Assembly: GCF_016900355.1 (NCBI RefSeq)
Contig: NZ_JACJKA010000024.1
Coordinates: forward strand, 1 to 56,657
Reading direction: 5' to 3'
DNA: 56,657 nucleotides
From: Bacteroides mediterraneensis
GTDB taxonomy: Bacteria > Bacteroidota > Bacteroidia > Bacteroidales > Bacteroidaceae
Shown here: piece by piece, positions 16,801-22,920 of the stretch
How the letters are laid out: every line of letters begins with the position of its first letter
How positions within the stretch are numbered: the first letter of the stretch is position 1
Notes under the pieces: generated by a model
Told to the model about the DNA's origin: nothing
Database searches by the model: none
What the model saw: the letters and a program-made list of their open reading frames with translations, nothing else
Made by a program: the position numbers and the translations under genes

Positions 16801-18379
16801 GGCACGGATGAAGACCAAGATCAATATTCTGAACACCTCTTTCATAGCTTCGGCCGATTCCGTTCAGATTTCTTCCGGACTGTTCCGTTTCCAGGACGTC
16901 CGCCTGCAAGACTTAGAAGGCCATACCGGCGTGGTCAACGGAGAACTCCGGCATACCAAGTTGAAGAACCTGAGCTACAATTTCCGCTTCCAGACCGACC
17001 GGATGCTCGTGTACGACACCGACAGGGCCACTCCCGACTTCCCCTTCTACGGACACATCTATGCCACTGGCGATGTCCGCTTGCAGGGAGGCGATGGACA
17101 GTTGAACGTAGACGGACAGGTTCATGCCGACAACCAGACCGAATTTGTCTATGTGCTGGGCACAGCAGCCGAAGCCACCAATTCCGGCTTTGTCACCTTT
17201 GTAGACCGGACTCCCCGCCGCCAGCAAGCTGCCGTGAAAGCCGAAGTCTACCATCCGCTGAACAAACCTGACCAGAAAGACGAAGAGGATACCCCGACAG
17301 CCATTCATCTCAACCTGCAGATTGAGCCTGCCGAACGGGCCAACATGAAAATCATTATGGATCCGGTGGCCGGCGACTATATATCGGCTTACGGAACCGG
17401 TAACCTGCGTATCAATTTCTTCAACCAGGGCAATTTCCAGATATTTGGAAACTACAACATCACTGAAGGAATCTACAAGATGAGCATGCAGAATGTCATC
17501 CGTAAAGACTTTACCCTGCAACCTGGAGGCATCGTTTCCTTCAATGGTGACCCAAGAGCCGCCAACCTGAACGTGCAGGCCGTCTATACGGTCAACTCCG
17601 CCTCACTCAACGACCTGATAGCCGACGCTTCTTCTTCACGGGGAAATGTAAAGGTGAACTGTCTGCTGAATCTGACCGGCAACCTGACCTCTCCGAACCT
17701 CAGCTTCGGACTAGAACTGCCTACCGTAAGCGAAGAAGACCGTGAACTGGTACGCAGCCTCACTAGTACCGAAGAACAGATGAACACGCAGATCATCTAT
17801 CTGCTGGGTGTAGGCAAATTCTACACCTACGACTATGCCAATAATACCGGCCAAACCGATGCCACCAGTTCGCTGGCTTTCAGCACCTTGTCCGGACAGC
17901 TGAACAACATGCTCTCACAGGTCATCGACAACCAGAACTGGAACGTAGGAACTAACCTCACCACCGGCGAAAAAGGGTGGAGCGACGTGGAAGCCGAAGC
18001 CATCCTGTCCGGCCGTCTGCTGAACAACCGGCTCATCATCAACGGAAACTTCGGTTATCGCGAAAACACGCTGCGCAACACCAACTTCGTGGGCGACTTC
18101 GAAGCCATTTGGCTGCTCACCAAGAACGGCGAGTTCCGTCTGCGTGGCTATAACGAAACCAACGACCGCTATTTCACCAAGTCTACCCTAACTACCCAAG
18201 GCATCGGTATCATGTACAAGAAAGACTTCATGAACTGGAAGGAACTGGTCGACTGGTTCTTGCGTCGCCGGAAATCGCGCAGCAGCAAGCAGAAAAAGGA
18301 AGACGACGAAAAATACATTCAGAAAGACGCCGATCTCCCAGCCGCCCAAAAGAAAAGAATATCCAACGATAAACAATAA
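13811..18379 (+). CDS. tamB: TamB-like translocation and assembly module protein (DUF490/AsmA-like)
   Basis: This is a very long envelope protein, 1,522 aa, of the TamB/AsmA-like family. It has an N-terminal membrane anchor (about residues 10-32), then a long stretch of beta-strand-rich repeats predicted to form a hydrophobic groove across the periplasm. The conserved C-terminal TamB domain (DUF490) covers roughly residues 1,100-1,450. Relatives take part in outer-membrane protein assembly and in phospholipid transport between the membranes. In Bacteroidota the partner is often the lipoprotein TamL, which is not in this window. The C-terminus is a lysine- and arginine-rich tail. aguA begins 10 bp downstream, so co-transcription is likely although the functions are unrelated. 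Confidence 0.93.
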   Translation: MSKATRIKQIIRITVISVLTLYFGLIALISLPTVQHRISTYAARELSRLTQSEVRIGNVDLGLLNRVVIQNVQIKDRQGKDMLGISRFSVKLDIPALFQKKIRIHSIQLFGLDARLRRTTPDAPLNCQFLIDTFASKDTTKKENNLDLRINSILIRRGQVHYDVLSEPVTPRKFNFHHIGIRELSATISLKTFQKDSLNAQIRRMSFNEQSGFRLKRFMLKATANPKGIYLHELTLNLPSTSLCIDTLSASGDVTSPHFLSEEETTYLGRLHASITPADLSAFVPALEHFQDSLHMDLDFHGRGQQLRCTRFYLSSPQKELELHAEGMIDHSSPSMPPYFFGKITQADISEKAFPWLFHNLKGNSIAVPDLIQRLGFLSFQGDVSGYPSQITAHGTLQSRPGLLNANMTMHTDTLTQQRTYSGKVSSTDFELGKLLAKDEIGKTSFDLELNGLQYRNHQPESHVKGVISSLVYNHYEYQHITLNGDYKPGGFNGHLGLDDENGQITIDGSFVTRQAVPDFNLRMKVRNFRPHKLHLTKEYKDTDVALNLTADFSGHSIDDIQGKINLDSLSVRSADPSQDYFLPRFQIHATQLSSNSGGKEIRIDSPFLTGVVQGEYAYHTLLKSIERVIQKHIPSLFPAEKKTPKKKTQELNNRFRFQFRMENSEFLAKVMHIPFELQMPATLSGYLNDSLSQMRINGSLPQFTYNGKYYESGTLLCETHADELQCQLRAGTLMKKGAMFNLSFLTRAKNDKLHTTLYWGNNTSQTYSGKVDAIASFHQDNLRKTLHTHVDIQPSQIILNDTVWRIHPAIVDIAKDSIEIHNFLFEHRDQYLKINGRLGKTEADSCLVDLKNINLLYIMDMIQFHAVRFDGGITGKARLLHVLKDPVMEARLDVKDFSLNQALLGRGDILASWDQELGGVRLNADIRRDSTCTTGVTGYVSPKLKGLDLHIQAGGTPLSFLQPFVENIFTNVQGEAYGDVHLFGPFAELDLEGNVRARMKTKINILNTSFIASADSVQISSGLFRFQDVRLQDLEGHTGVVNGELRHTKLKNLSYNFRFQTDRMLVYDTDRATPDFPFYGHIYATGDVRLQGGDGQLNVDGQVHADNQTEFVYVLGTAAEATNSGFVTFVDRTPRRQQAAVKAEVYHPLNKPDQKDEEDTPTAIHLNLQIEPAERANMKIIMDPVAGDYISAYGTGNLRINFFNQGNFQIFGNYNITEGIYKMSMQNVIRKDFTLQPGGIVSFNGDPRAANLNVQAVYTVNSASLNDLIADASSSRGNVKVNCLLNLTGNLTSPNLSFGLELPTVSEEDRELVRSLTSTEEQMNTQIIYLLGVGKFYTYDYANNTGQTDATSSLAFSTLSGQLNNMLSQVIDNQNWNVGTNLTTGEKGWSDVEAEAILSGRLLNNRLIINGNFGYRENTLRNTNFVGDFEAIWLLTKNGEFRLRGYNETNDRYFTKSTLTTQGIGIMYKKDFMNWKELVDWFLRRRKSRSSKQKKEDDEKYIQKDADLPAAQKKRISNDKQ

Positions 18380-18389
18380 ACACCCAAAT

Positions 18390-19427
18390 ATGGAAAAGAC
18401 ATATTATCTCCCTGCCGAATGGCACCCGCAGAGCTACATACAGCTCACCTGGCCCCATGCCGATACCGACTGGGCCTACATGCTCGATGAGGTGGAAGCC
18501 TGCTTCGTCCGCCTGGCTACCGAAATAGCCAAGCGTCAACCCCTGCTGCTTGTGGCACCGGAGTTTCCGGCAGCCCTGGCCGATTTTCCCTACCGCGACC
18601 GGATTACCTTCGTGAAATGTCCCACCAACGACACCTGGGCCCGCGACCACGGATTCATCACCCTATTGGAACGACACACCGACCCGTTGCTGCTCGATTT
18701 CTGCTTCAACGGCTGGGGCATGAAGTTTGCCGCCTGCAAGGACAACCTCATCAACAGCCACCTGTTCAAGACCGGCATGCTTAACGGCGACTACATCAAC
18801 TGCCGCAATTTCGTGCTGGAAGGCGGTTCCATCGAAAGTGACGGTGAGGGTACCCTGCTTACCACCTCTCCCTGCCTGCTGGCTCCCAACCGCAACGATA
18901 CGCTTTCACGAAAAGACATCGAAGTTTACCTGATGGAACGCTTCAACCTGCGGCAGGTGCTCTGGCTGGACTATGGCTATCTGGCTGGTGACGACACCGA
19001 CAGCCACGTGGATACGTTGGCCCGTCTCTGCCCCGACCATACCATCACCTACGTGCAGTGCCTGGACAAGAACGACGAGCACTACGGCGCCCTCCGCTCC
19101 ATGGAAGACCAGCTCAAGACCTTCCGGACCCTCAACGGAGACCCTTACCGTCTGCTCCCACTGCCGATGCCCGATGCCATTTATGACGAAGACGGGCAGC
19201 GCCTCCCGGCTACCTACGCCAACTTCCTTATTATGAACGAAGCGGTACTTTACCCTACCTACGCTCAACCGGCACACGATACCCGTGCTGCCCAAGTGTT
19301 GGCCGAGGCTTTCCCTGGCCGTGAAATTGTAGGCGTGGATTGTCGTGCCCTCATCCAGCAGCACGGTTCCCTTCACTGTGTGACCATGCAATATCCTGAA
19401 TCTGTAAAAAACAACATAGAATCATGA
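18390..19427 (+). CDS. aguA: Agmatine deiminase
   Basis: This enzyme hydrolyses agmatine to N-carbamoylputrescine and ammonia, the first step of agmatine-based putrescine synthesis. The 345-aa protein belongs to the pentein family (PAD_porph). Visible motifs are F-N-G-W-G near residue 109, the N-F-V-L-E-G-G-S-I-E segment near 140, the G-D-D-T-D-S-H-V-D segment near 200, and the catalytic Cys330 in H-G-S-L-H-C. It overlaps aguB by 4 bp (ATGA), a sign of translational coupling. Length is normal for the family. Putrescine from this route feeds spermidine synthesis and the envelope. Confidence 0.95.
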   Translation: MEKTYYLPAEWHPQSYIQLTWPHADTDWAYMLDEVEACFVRLATEIAKRQPLLLVAPEFPAALADFPYRDRITFVKCPTNDTWARDHGFITLLERHTDPLLLDFCFNGWGMKFAACKDNLINSHLFKTGMLNGDYINCRNFVLEGGSIESDGEGTLLTTSPCLLAPNRNDTLSRKDIEVYLMERFNLRQVLWLDYGYLAGDDTDSHVDTLARLCPDHTITYVQCLDKNDEHYGALRSMEDQLKTFRTLNGDPYRLLPLPMPDAIYDEDGQRLPATYANFLIMNEAVLYPTYAQPAHDTRAAQVLAEAFPGREIVGVDCRALIQQHGSLHCVTMQYPESVKNNIES

Positions 19428-20311
19428 AAAGAACCATCCGTGTCGGCCTCGTGCAGCAATCCTGCACCCCCGACCTCAAACTGAATCTTGAGAAACTGCA
19501 CCGTAACATTGCTTCTGTGGCACAGGCCGGTGCCCAACTGGTCGTACTTCAGGAACTTCACAATACTCCTTACTTCTGTCAGACAGAAGACACCAGCCTG
19601 TTCGATTTGGCAGAGCCCATTCCCGGCCCTTCCACCGGCTTCTACAGTGAAATAGCTGCGGCCTACCACATCGTACTGGTTACTTCTCTTTTCGAACGCC
19701 GTGCGGCCGGACTCTATCACAACACCGCCGTAGTGTTCGATGCCGACGGAAGCATTGCCGGCAAATACCGCAAGATGCACATCCCCGACGATCCTGCCTA
19801 CTACGAAAAGTTCTACTTCACTCCCGGTGACTTGGGTTTCGAGCCCATCGAAACTTCCATCGGCAAATTGGGCGTACAGGTATGCTGGGACCAGTGGTAC
19901 CCCGAAGGTGCCCGTATCATGGCCCTGAAAGGAGCCGAACTGCTGATTTACCCCACCGCTATCGGCTGGGAAAGCAGTGACACCCAAGAAGAGAAAATGC
20001 GCCAGCTTGGCGCTTGGGTCACCGTACAGCGCGGCCACGCCGTAGCCAACGGCCTGCCCGTCATCGCCGTGAACCGTGTAGGTCTGGAGCCCGACCCTTC
20101 CGGACAGACCAACGGCATCCAGTTCTGGGGTAACAGCTTTGTGGCCGGCCCGCAAGGCGAAATCATTGCCCAGGCCAGCAACCTGAAAGAAGAAAACATG
20201 GTAGTGGAAATCGATATGGACCGCAGTGAGAACGTACGCCGCTGGTGGCCCTTCCTGCGCGACCGCCGCATCGATGAATTCGAGCAACTCACCCGTCGCT
20301 TCATCGATTAA
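19424..20311 (+). CDS. aguB: N-carbamoylputrescine amidase
   Basis: This nitrilase-superfamily enzyme converts N-carbamoylputrescine to putrescine, CO2 and ammonia, completing the pathway begun by the overlapping aguA. The 295-aa protein has the catalytic triad Glu44 (V-L-Q-E-L-H), Lys117 (K-Y-R-K-M-H-I-P) and Cys154 (Q-V-C-W-D-Q-W-Y-P-E). The motif Y-P-T-A-I-G-W-E further on is also typical of AguB. The pair gives a complete agmatine to putrescine route. A bidirectional terminator separates it from the convergent trkH gene. Confidence 0.96.
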   Translation: MKRTIRVGLVQQSCTPDLKLNLEKLHRNIASVAQAGAQLVVLQELHNTPYFCQTEDTSLFDLAEPIPGPSTGFYSEIAAAYHIVLVTSLFERRAAGLYHNTAVVFDADGSIAGKYRKMHIPDDPAYYEKFYFTPGDLGFEPIETSIGKLGVQVCWDQWYPEGARIMALKGAELLIYPTAIGWESSDTQEEKMRQLGAWVTVQRGHAVANGLPVIAVNRVGLEPDPSGQTNGIQFWGNSFVAGPQGEIIAQASNLKEENMVVEIDMDRSENVRRWWPFLRDRRIDEFEQLTRRFID

Positions 20312-20343
20312 GTTTATCTATAACCTTAACTTTATAATAAAAC

Positions 20344-20379
20344 AAGCGCCATAGCCTTTCAGCCGTGGCGCTTATCTTT
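20344..20379. terminator. Bidirectional terminator between aguB and trkH
   Basis: The perfect 8-bp arms AAGCGCCA (20344-20351) and TGGCGCTT (20366-20373) are followed on the plus strand by ATCTTTTT. It lies between the stop codons of two convergent genes and overlaps the last bases before the trkH stop. Confidence 0.8.
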
Positions 20380-21885
20380 TTATCGTCTGTCCCAGAAACT
20401 CGGTGTCAGCAGCAACAGTACCCCGAACAATTCCAGTCGCCCTATCAGCATCATAAACGACAACAACCACTTTGCCAAGTCCGGCAACGCACTCCAAGAA
20501 AAGGCAGGTCCGAAAGCTCCCAGTCCCGGTCCCACGTTACCGATACTGGATACCGAAAGACCAAACGCTTCCTCCAGTCCGATGCCCATGCACATCAACA
20601 ACAACCAGCACACAAAAATGCAGATGAAATAAAACAACACGAAGGTCATTACCGTAGCAATGGTCCGCTGCGAAGCCGCCATCCGGTTTAGCTTCACCGG
20701 CAACACTGCCCGCGGATGCGTCAGGCGGTGAAACTCGTTCTTCACGTTCCGCAACACCACTAACAAGCGCACAATCTTGATACCTCCGGCCGTAGACCCT
20801 GCACAGCCTCCGGCTACCATGGCATAAATCAGCAACATCCACGTGAAAGGCGCCCACAAATTATAATCATCCGTGGCAAACCCGCACGAGGTATGGATGG
20901 AGGCCACTTGAAACAAGGACTTTCGGAAAGATTCCTCCAGTCCGTAATGATTGTACCAGTAGAGTGATCCCATAATCAACAGGGTCACCACTCCAATGGA
21001 AATAAGATACAAACGGAACTCTTCGTCCTTGAACAGATGTTTGACGCGCCCCGTCATACACATGAAATACAGCGAGAAGTTCACGCCCGAGAGTACCATA
21101 AAAATGGCAATCACATATTCTATAAAAGGTGAGTTCCAATACGCCACACTGGCCTGTTTGGTAGAATATCCTCCGGTAGCCGTCGTAGAGAATGCATGAC
21201 ATACCGCATCAAACAAGTCCATGCCCCCCACCAGCAGCAGCACCGTTTCTACTACCGTCAGGATAAGGTACACCGTCCACAGCCATTTGGCCATGATACT
21301 GATTTTCGGATGAATCTTGTCGTGCGTCACTCCCGTGGCCTCTGCCGAGAAAAGCACCTGGTTACCCACTCCGAAAATGGGCAGTACCGCTATTGTGAAG
21401 AACACGATACCTAATCCCCCAATCCACTGCGAAAAACTCCGCCAGAACAACATACCGTGTGAAAGCGACTCGATGTCGTCCAAAATCGTCGCCCCTGTGG
21501 TGGTAAAACCCGACATCGTTTCAAAAAAAGCGTCTGCCACCGAAGGAATACTCCCGCTGATATAAAAAGGCAACATGCCGAATCCCGTGAAAAGCAGCCA
21601 CGTGAACGCCACGATGCAATACCCGTCGCGCCGGGTCACCCGGTTTTCCGCTCCTTTTCCAAGCAGCAGCAGAATACTTCCTACAGCCACATTGATGAGT
21701 GTCGTATAAATAAAATAAAGGTAGTCCGACTCTCCATAGCACAGAGACACCCCTGCGCAGACCAGAAACATGATGGCCTCCATAAAAAGCAAGACCCCTA
21801 AGATACGGAAAATCATCTTTCTGTTTATCAGGCTGTTCCCTCTGTTGGCCGTCACATTGACCGTCGTCGATATAAAATCTTCCAT
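20380..21885 (-). CDS. trkH: Trk-type potassium transporter membrane subunit
   Basis: This is the K+-conducting membrane subunit of the Trk system. The protein has the four-fold membrane-pore-membrane layout, with filter-like segments near T-T-G-A-T, T-A-T-G-G-Y, T-S-C-G-F and G-N-V-G-P-G in order. I choose the start at 21885 (MEDFIS, 501 aa). The longer start at 21909 overlaps the -7 promoter element at 21907-21914 and so should not be transcribed. The NAD/ATP-binding regulator TrkA, usual for the system and often adjacent, is not in this window. Convergent with aguB. Confidence 0.93.
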   Translation of the reverse strand: MEDFISTTVNVTANRGNSLINRKMIFRILGVLLFMEAIMFLVCAGVSLCYGESDYLYFIYTTLINVAVGSILLLLGKGAENRVTRRDGYCIVAFTWLLFTGFGMLPFYISGSIPSVADAFFETMSGFTTTGATILDDIESLSHGMLFWRSFSQWIGGLGIVFFTIAVLPIFGVGNQVLFSAEATGVTHDKIHPKISIMAKWLWTVYLILTVVETVLLLVGGMDLFDAVCHAFSTTATGGYSTKQASVAYWNSPFIEYVIAIFMVLSGVNFSLYFMCMTGRVKHLFKDEEFRLYLISIGVVTLLIMGSLYWYNHYGLEESFRKSLFQVASIHTSCGFATDDYNLWAPFTWMLLIYAMVAGGCAGSTAGGIKIVRLLVVLRNVKNEFHRLTHPRAVLPVKLNRMAASQRTIATVMTFVLFYFICIFVCWLLLMCMGIGLEEAFGLSVSSIGNVGPGLGAFGPAFSWSALPDLAKWLLSFMMLIGRLELFGVLLLLTPSFWDRR

Positions 21886-21906
21886 GTATTCTATGTGTTT
21901 ACCCTG

Positions 21907-21914
21907 CAAACTTA
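21907..21914 (-). promoter_or_regulatory. Candidate -7 element for trkH
   Basis: On the minus strand TAAGTTTG matches TAnnTTTG. The predicted start site near 21903 gives an 18-nt leader to the ATG at 21885. No matching -33 TTTG is seen. Two small AT-rich hairpins lie further upstream: CAGAAAA/TTTTCTG at 21998-22021 and TCTGAAAA/TTTTCAGA at 22022-22044. Confidence 0.55.
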
Positions 21915-22052
21915 CATAAAATTCTGTGTTTTTCCCCTTCCCTCCTCAGGAAAAGTATACCGTTCTCTTTCCCAATATTTCCTCATAAGATTTCTCTCAG
22001 AAAAATCTTAAATCTTTTCTGTCTGAAAATCAAGCCTTTTCAGATGCTCCAA

Positions 22053-22156
22053 AAACGCAAGTGCGTTTCAACCCAAACACAAGTACGTTTCACCTTAAAC
22101 GCAAGTGCGTTTTACTTCAAACGCAAAGGCGTTTTAGTCTAAACGCAAGTGCGTTT
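22053..22156. repeat. Array 1: five 16-bp palindromes at exact 22-bp period
   Basis: Five units of the form AAACGY-N4-RCGTTT start at 22053, 22075, 22097, 22119 and 22141. They are separated by 6-bp spacers of unrelated sequence (caaccc, cacctt, tacttc, tagtct). Three units are identical, AAACGCAAGTGCGTTT. Unit 2 is AAACACAAGTACGTTT and unit 4 is AAACGCAAAGGCGTTT. The left edge is extended to A5 and the right edge to T6, while inner units have only A3 and T3-4. It lies in the divergent region between trkH and the UpxY-like gene, upstream of both promoters. The 22-bp period is about two helical turns. A related six-unit array lies at 39636-39761. I do not recognise it as a named element. Confidence 0.9.
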
Positions 22157-22207
22157 TTTCACCCACAGAAAAAACTTATCGCGCATGGAAGATAGAGGCT
22201 TTTTCCG

Positions 22208-22215
22208 TATCTTTG
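22208..22215 (+). promoter_or_regulatory. Candidate -7 element for the UpxY-like gene
   Basis: TATCTTTG matches TAnnTTTG. It lies 52 bp after the last repeat of array 1 and 107 bp before the ATG at 22323. No TTTG -33 element is at the expected distance, so an activator may be needed. Confidence 0.6.
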
Positions 22216-22237
22216 TACTTAAATATGTGCTGAAACC

Positions 22238-22277
22238 GGACCTTAGAAAGAAATGAATAAAATTCAAATAAGGGTCC
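22238..22277 (+). promoter_or_regulatory. Leader hairpin upstream of the UpxY-like gene
   Basis: In the ~100-nt leader, GGACCTTA (22238-22245) can pair with TAAGGGTCC (22269-22277) with one bulged G. No T-run follows directly, so this is not a classical terminator. It could be a structured site in the nascent RNA for a NusG-type factor, including the product itself, but that is inference. Confidence 0.4.
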
Positions 22278-22322
22278 TTAAAGACTGAGATGAGTGCTTA
22301 CTATTAAGCTTTAAACAACAGA

Positions 22323-22838
22323 ATGGAAACCAAGAAAGAAAAGCATTGGTACGCATTTTACGTAAGAATGCATCACGAGAAAAAGACGGCCGAGAAACTT
22401 GAAATGCTCGGAGTAACTCATTTCCTTCCCATACAGGAAGTTGTACGACAATGGAGCGACCGAAAAAAGAAAATCAAGCAGGTGGTGATTCCAATGCTGA
22501 TTTTCATCTGTACGGACGAGAAAAGTCGTATCGGATTACTGCAAAATTTCCCGTCACTGACAGGCTGTCTGATAGACCCGGCCACCAAACGACCGGCCAT
22601 TATTCCAGATGAAGAGATGGAACAGTTCAAGTTCATGTTGGATTATTCAGAAGAGGCTGTCCGGTTCCAAAACGAACCGCTGGCCCCTGGAGAAGAAGTT
22701 GAAGTTTTCAAAGGGCCGCTGAAAGGCTTGCAGGGAGAGTTGGTAGAGTTGGCCGGACATTCACAAGTCATGATTCGCATCGAACATTTGGGATATGCCA
22801 TCGTAGAGATTCCTGTGGGATATGTCAAAAAGCTGTAA
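22323..22838 (+). CDS. UpxY-type NusG-family transcription antiterminator (orphan)
   Basis: This is a specialised NusG paralogue of the UpxY group, which in Bacteroides overrides termination in the long leaders of capsular polysaccharide operons. The 171-aa protein has an NGN-type domain (about residues 6-110, starting K-H-W-Y-A-F-Y-V) and a C-terminal KOW domain (about 118-171, with E-V-E-V-F-K-G-P-L-K-G-L-Q-G). In capsule loci the gene heads a long operon and is followed by upxZ. Here it is alone: a strong terminator follows 20 bp after the stop and the next gene is convergent. Its target is therefore not evident. It may act in trans on another operon. Confidence 0.85.
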   Translation: METKKEKHWYAFYVRMHHEKKTAEKLEMLGVTHFLPIQEVVRQWSDRKKKIKQVVIPMLIFICTDEKSRIGLLQNFPSLTGCLIDPATKRPAIIPDEEMEQFKFMLDYSEEAVRFQNEPLAPGEEVEVFKGPLKGLQGELVELAGHSQVMIRIEHLGYAIVEIPVGYVKKL

Positions 22839-22858
22839 CCATTCCCATACTAAAAAAG

Positions 22859-22904
22859 AAATGCGGAAGCCCCGTCAAGCAAGATGAGGTTTCCGCATTT
22901 TTTT
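22859..22904. terminator. Bidirectional terminator between the UpxY-like gene and the class A PBP gene
   Basis: Perfect 10-bp arms AAATGCGGAA (22859-22868) and TTCCGCATTT (22891-22900) are followed on the plus strand by further T (to 22904). On the minus strand an A-rich stretch upstream gives a T-run as well. It lies between two convergent genes. Confidence 0.85.
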
Positions 22905-22920
22905 AAACTGTTTTTACCCT

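Noticed and set aside
19373..20287. 304-codon minus-strand frame over aguB
   Set aside because: It is the complement of an enzyme gene with a complete Glu-Lys-Cys triad.
22053..22156. CRISPR array
   Set aside because: Units are 16 bp and spacers 6 bp, far too short for any CRISPR type. No cas gene is in the window.
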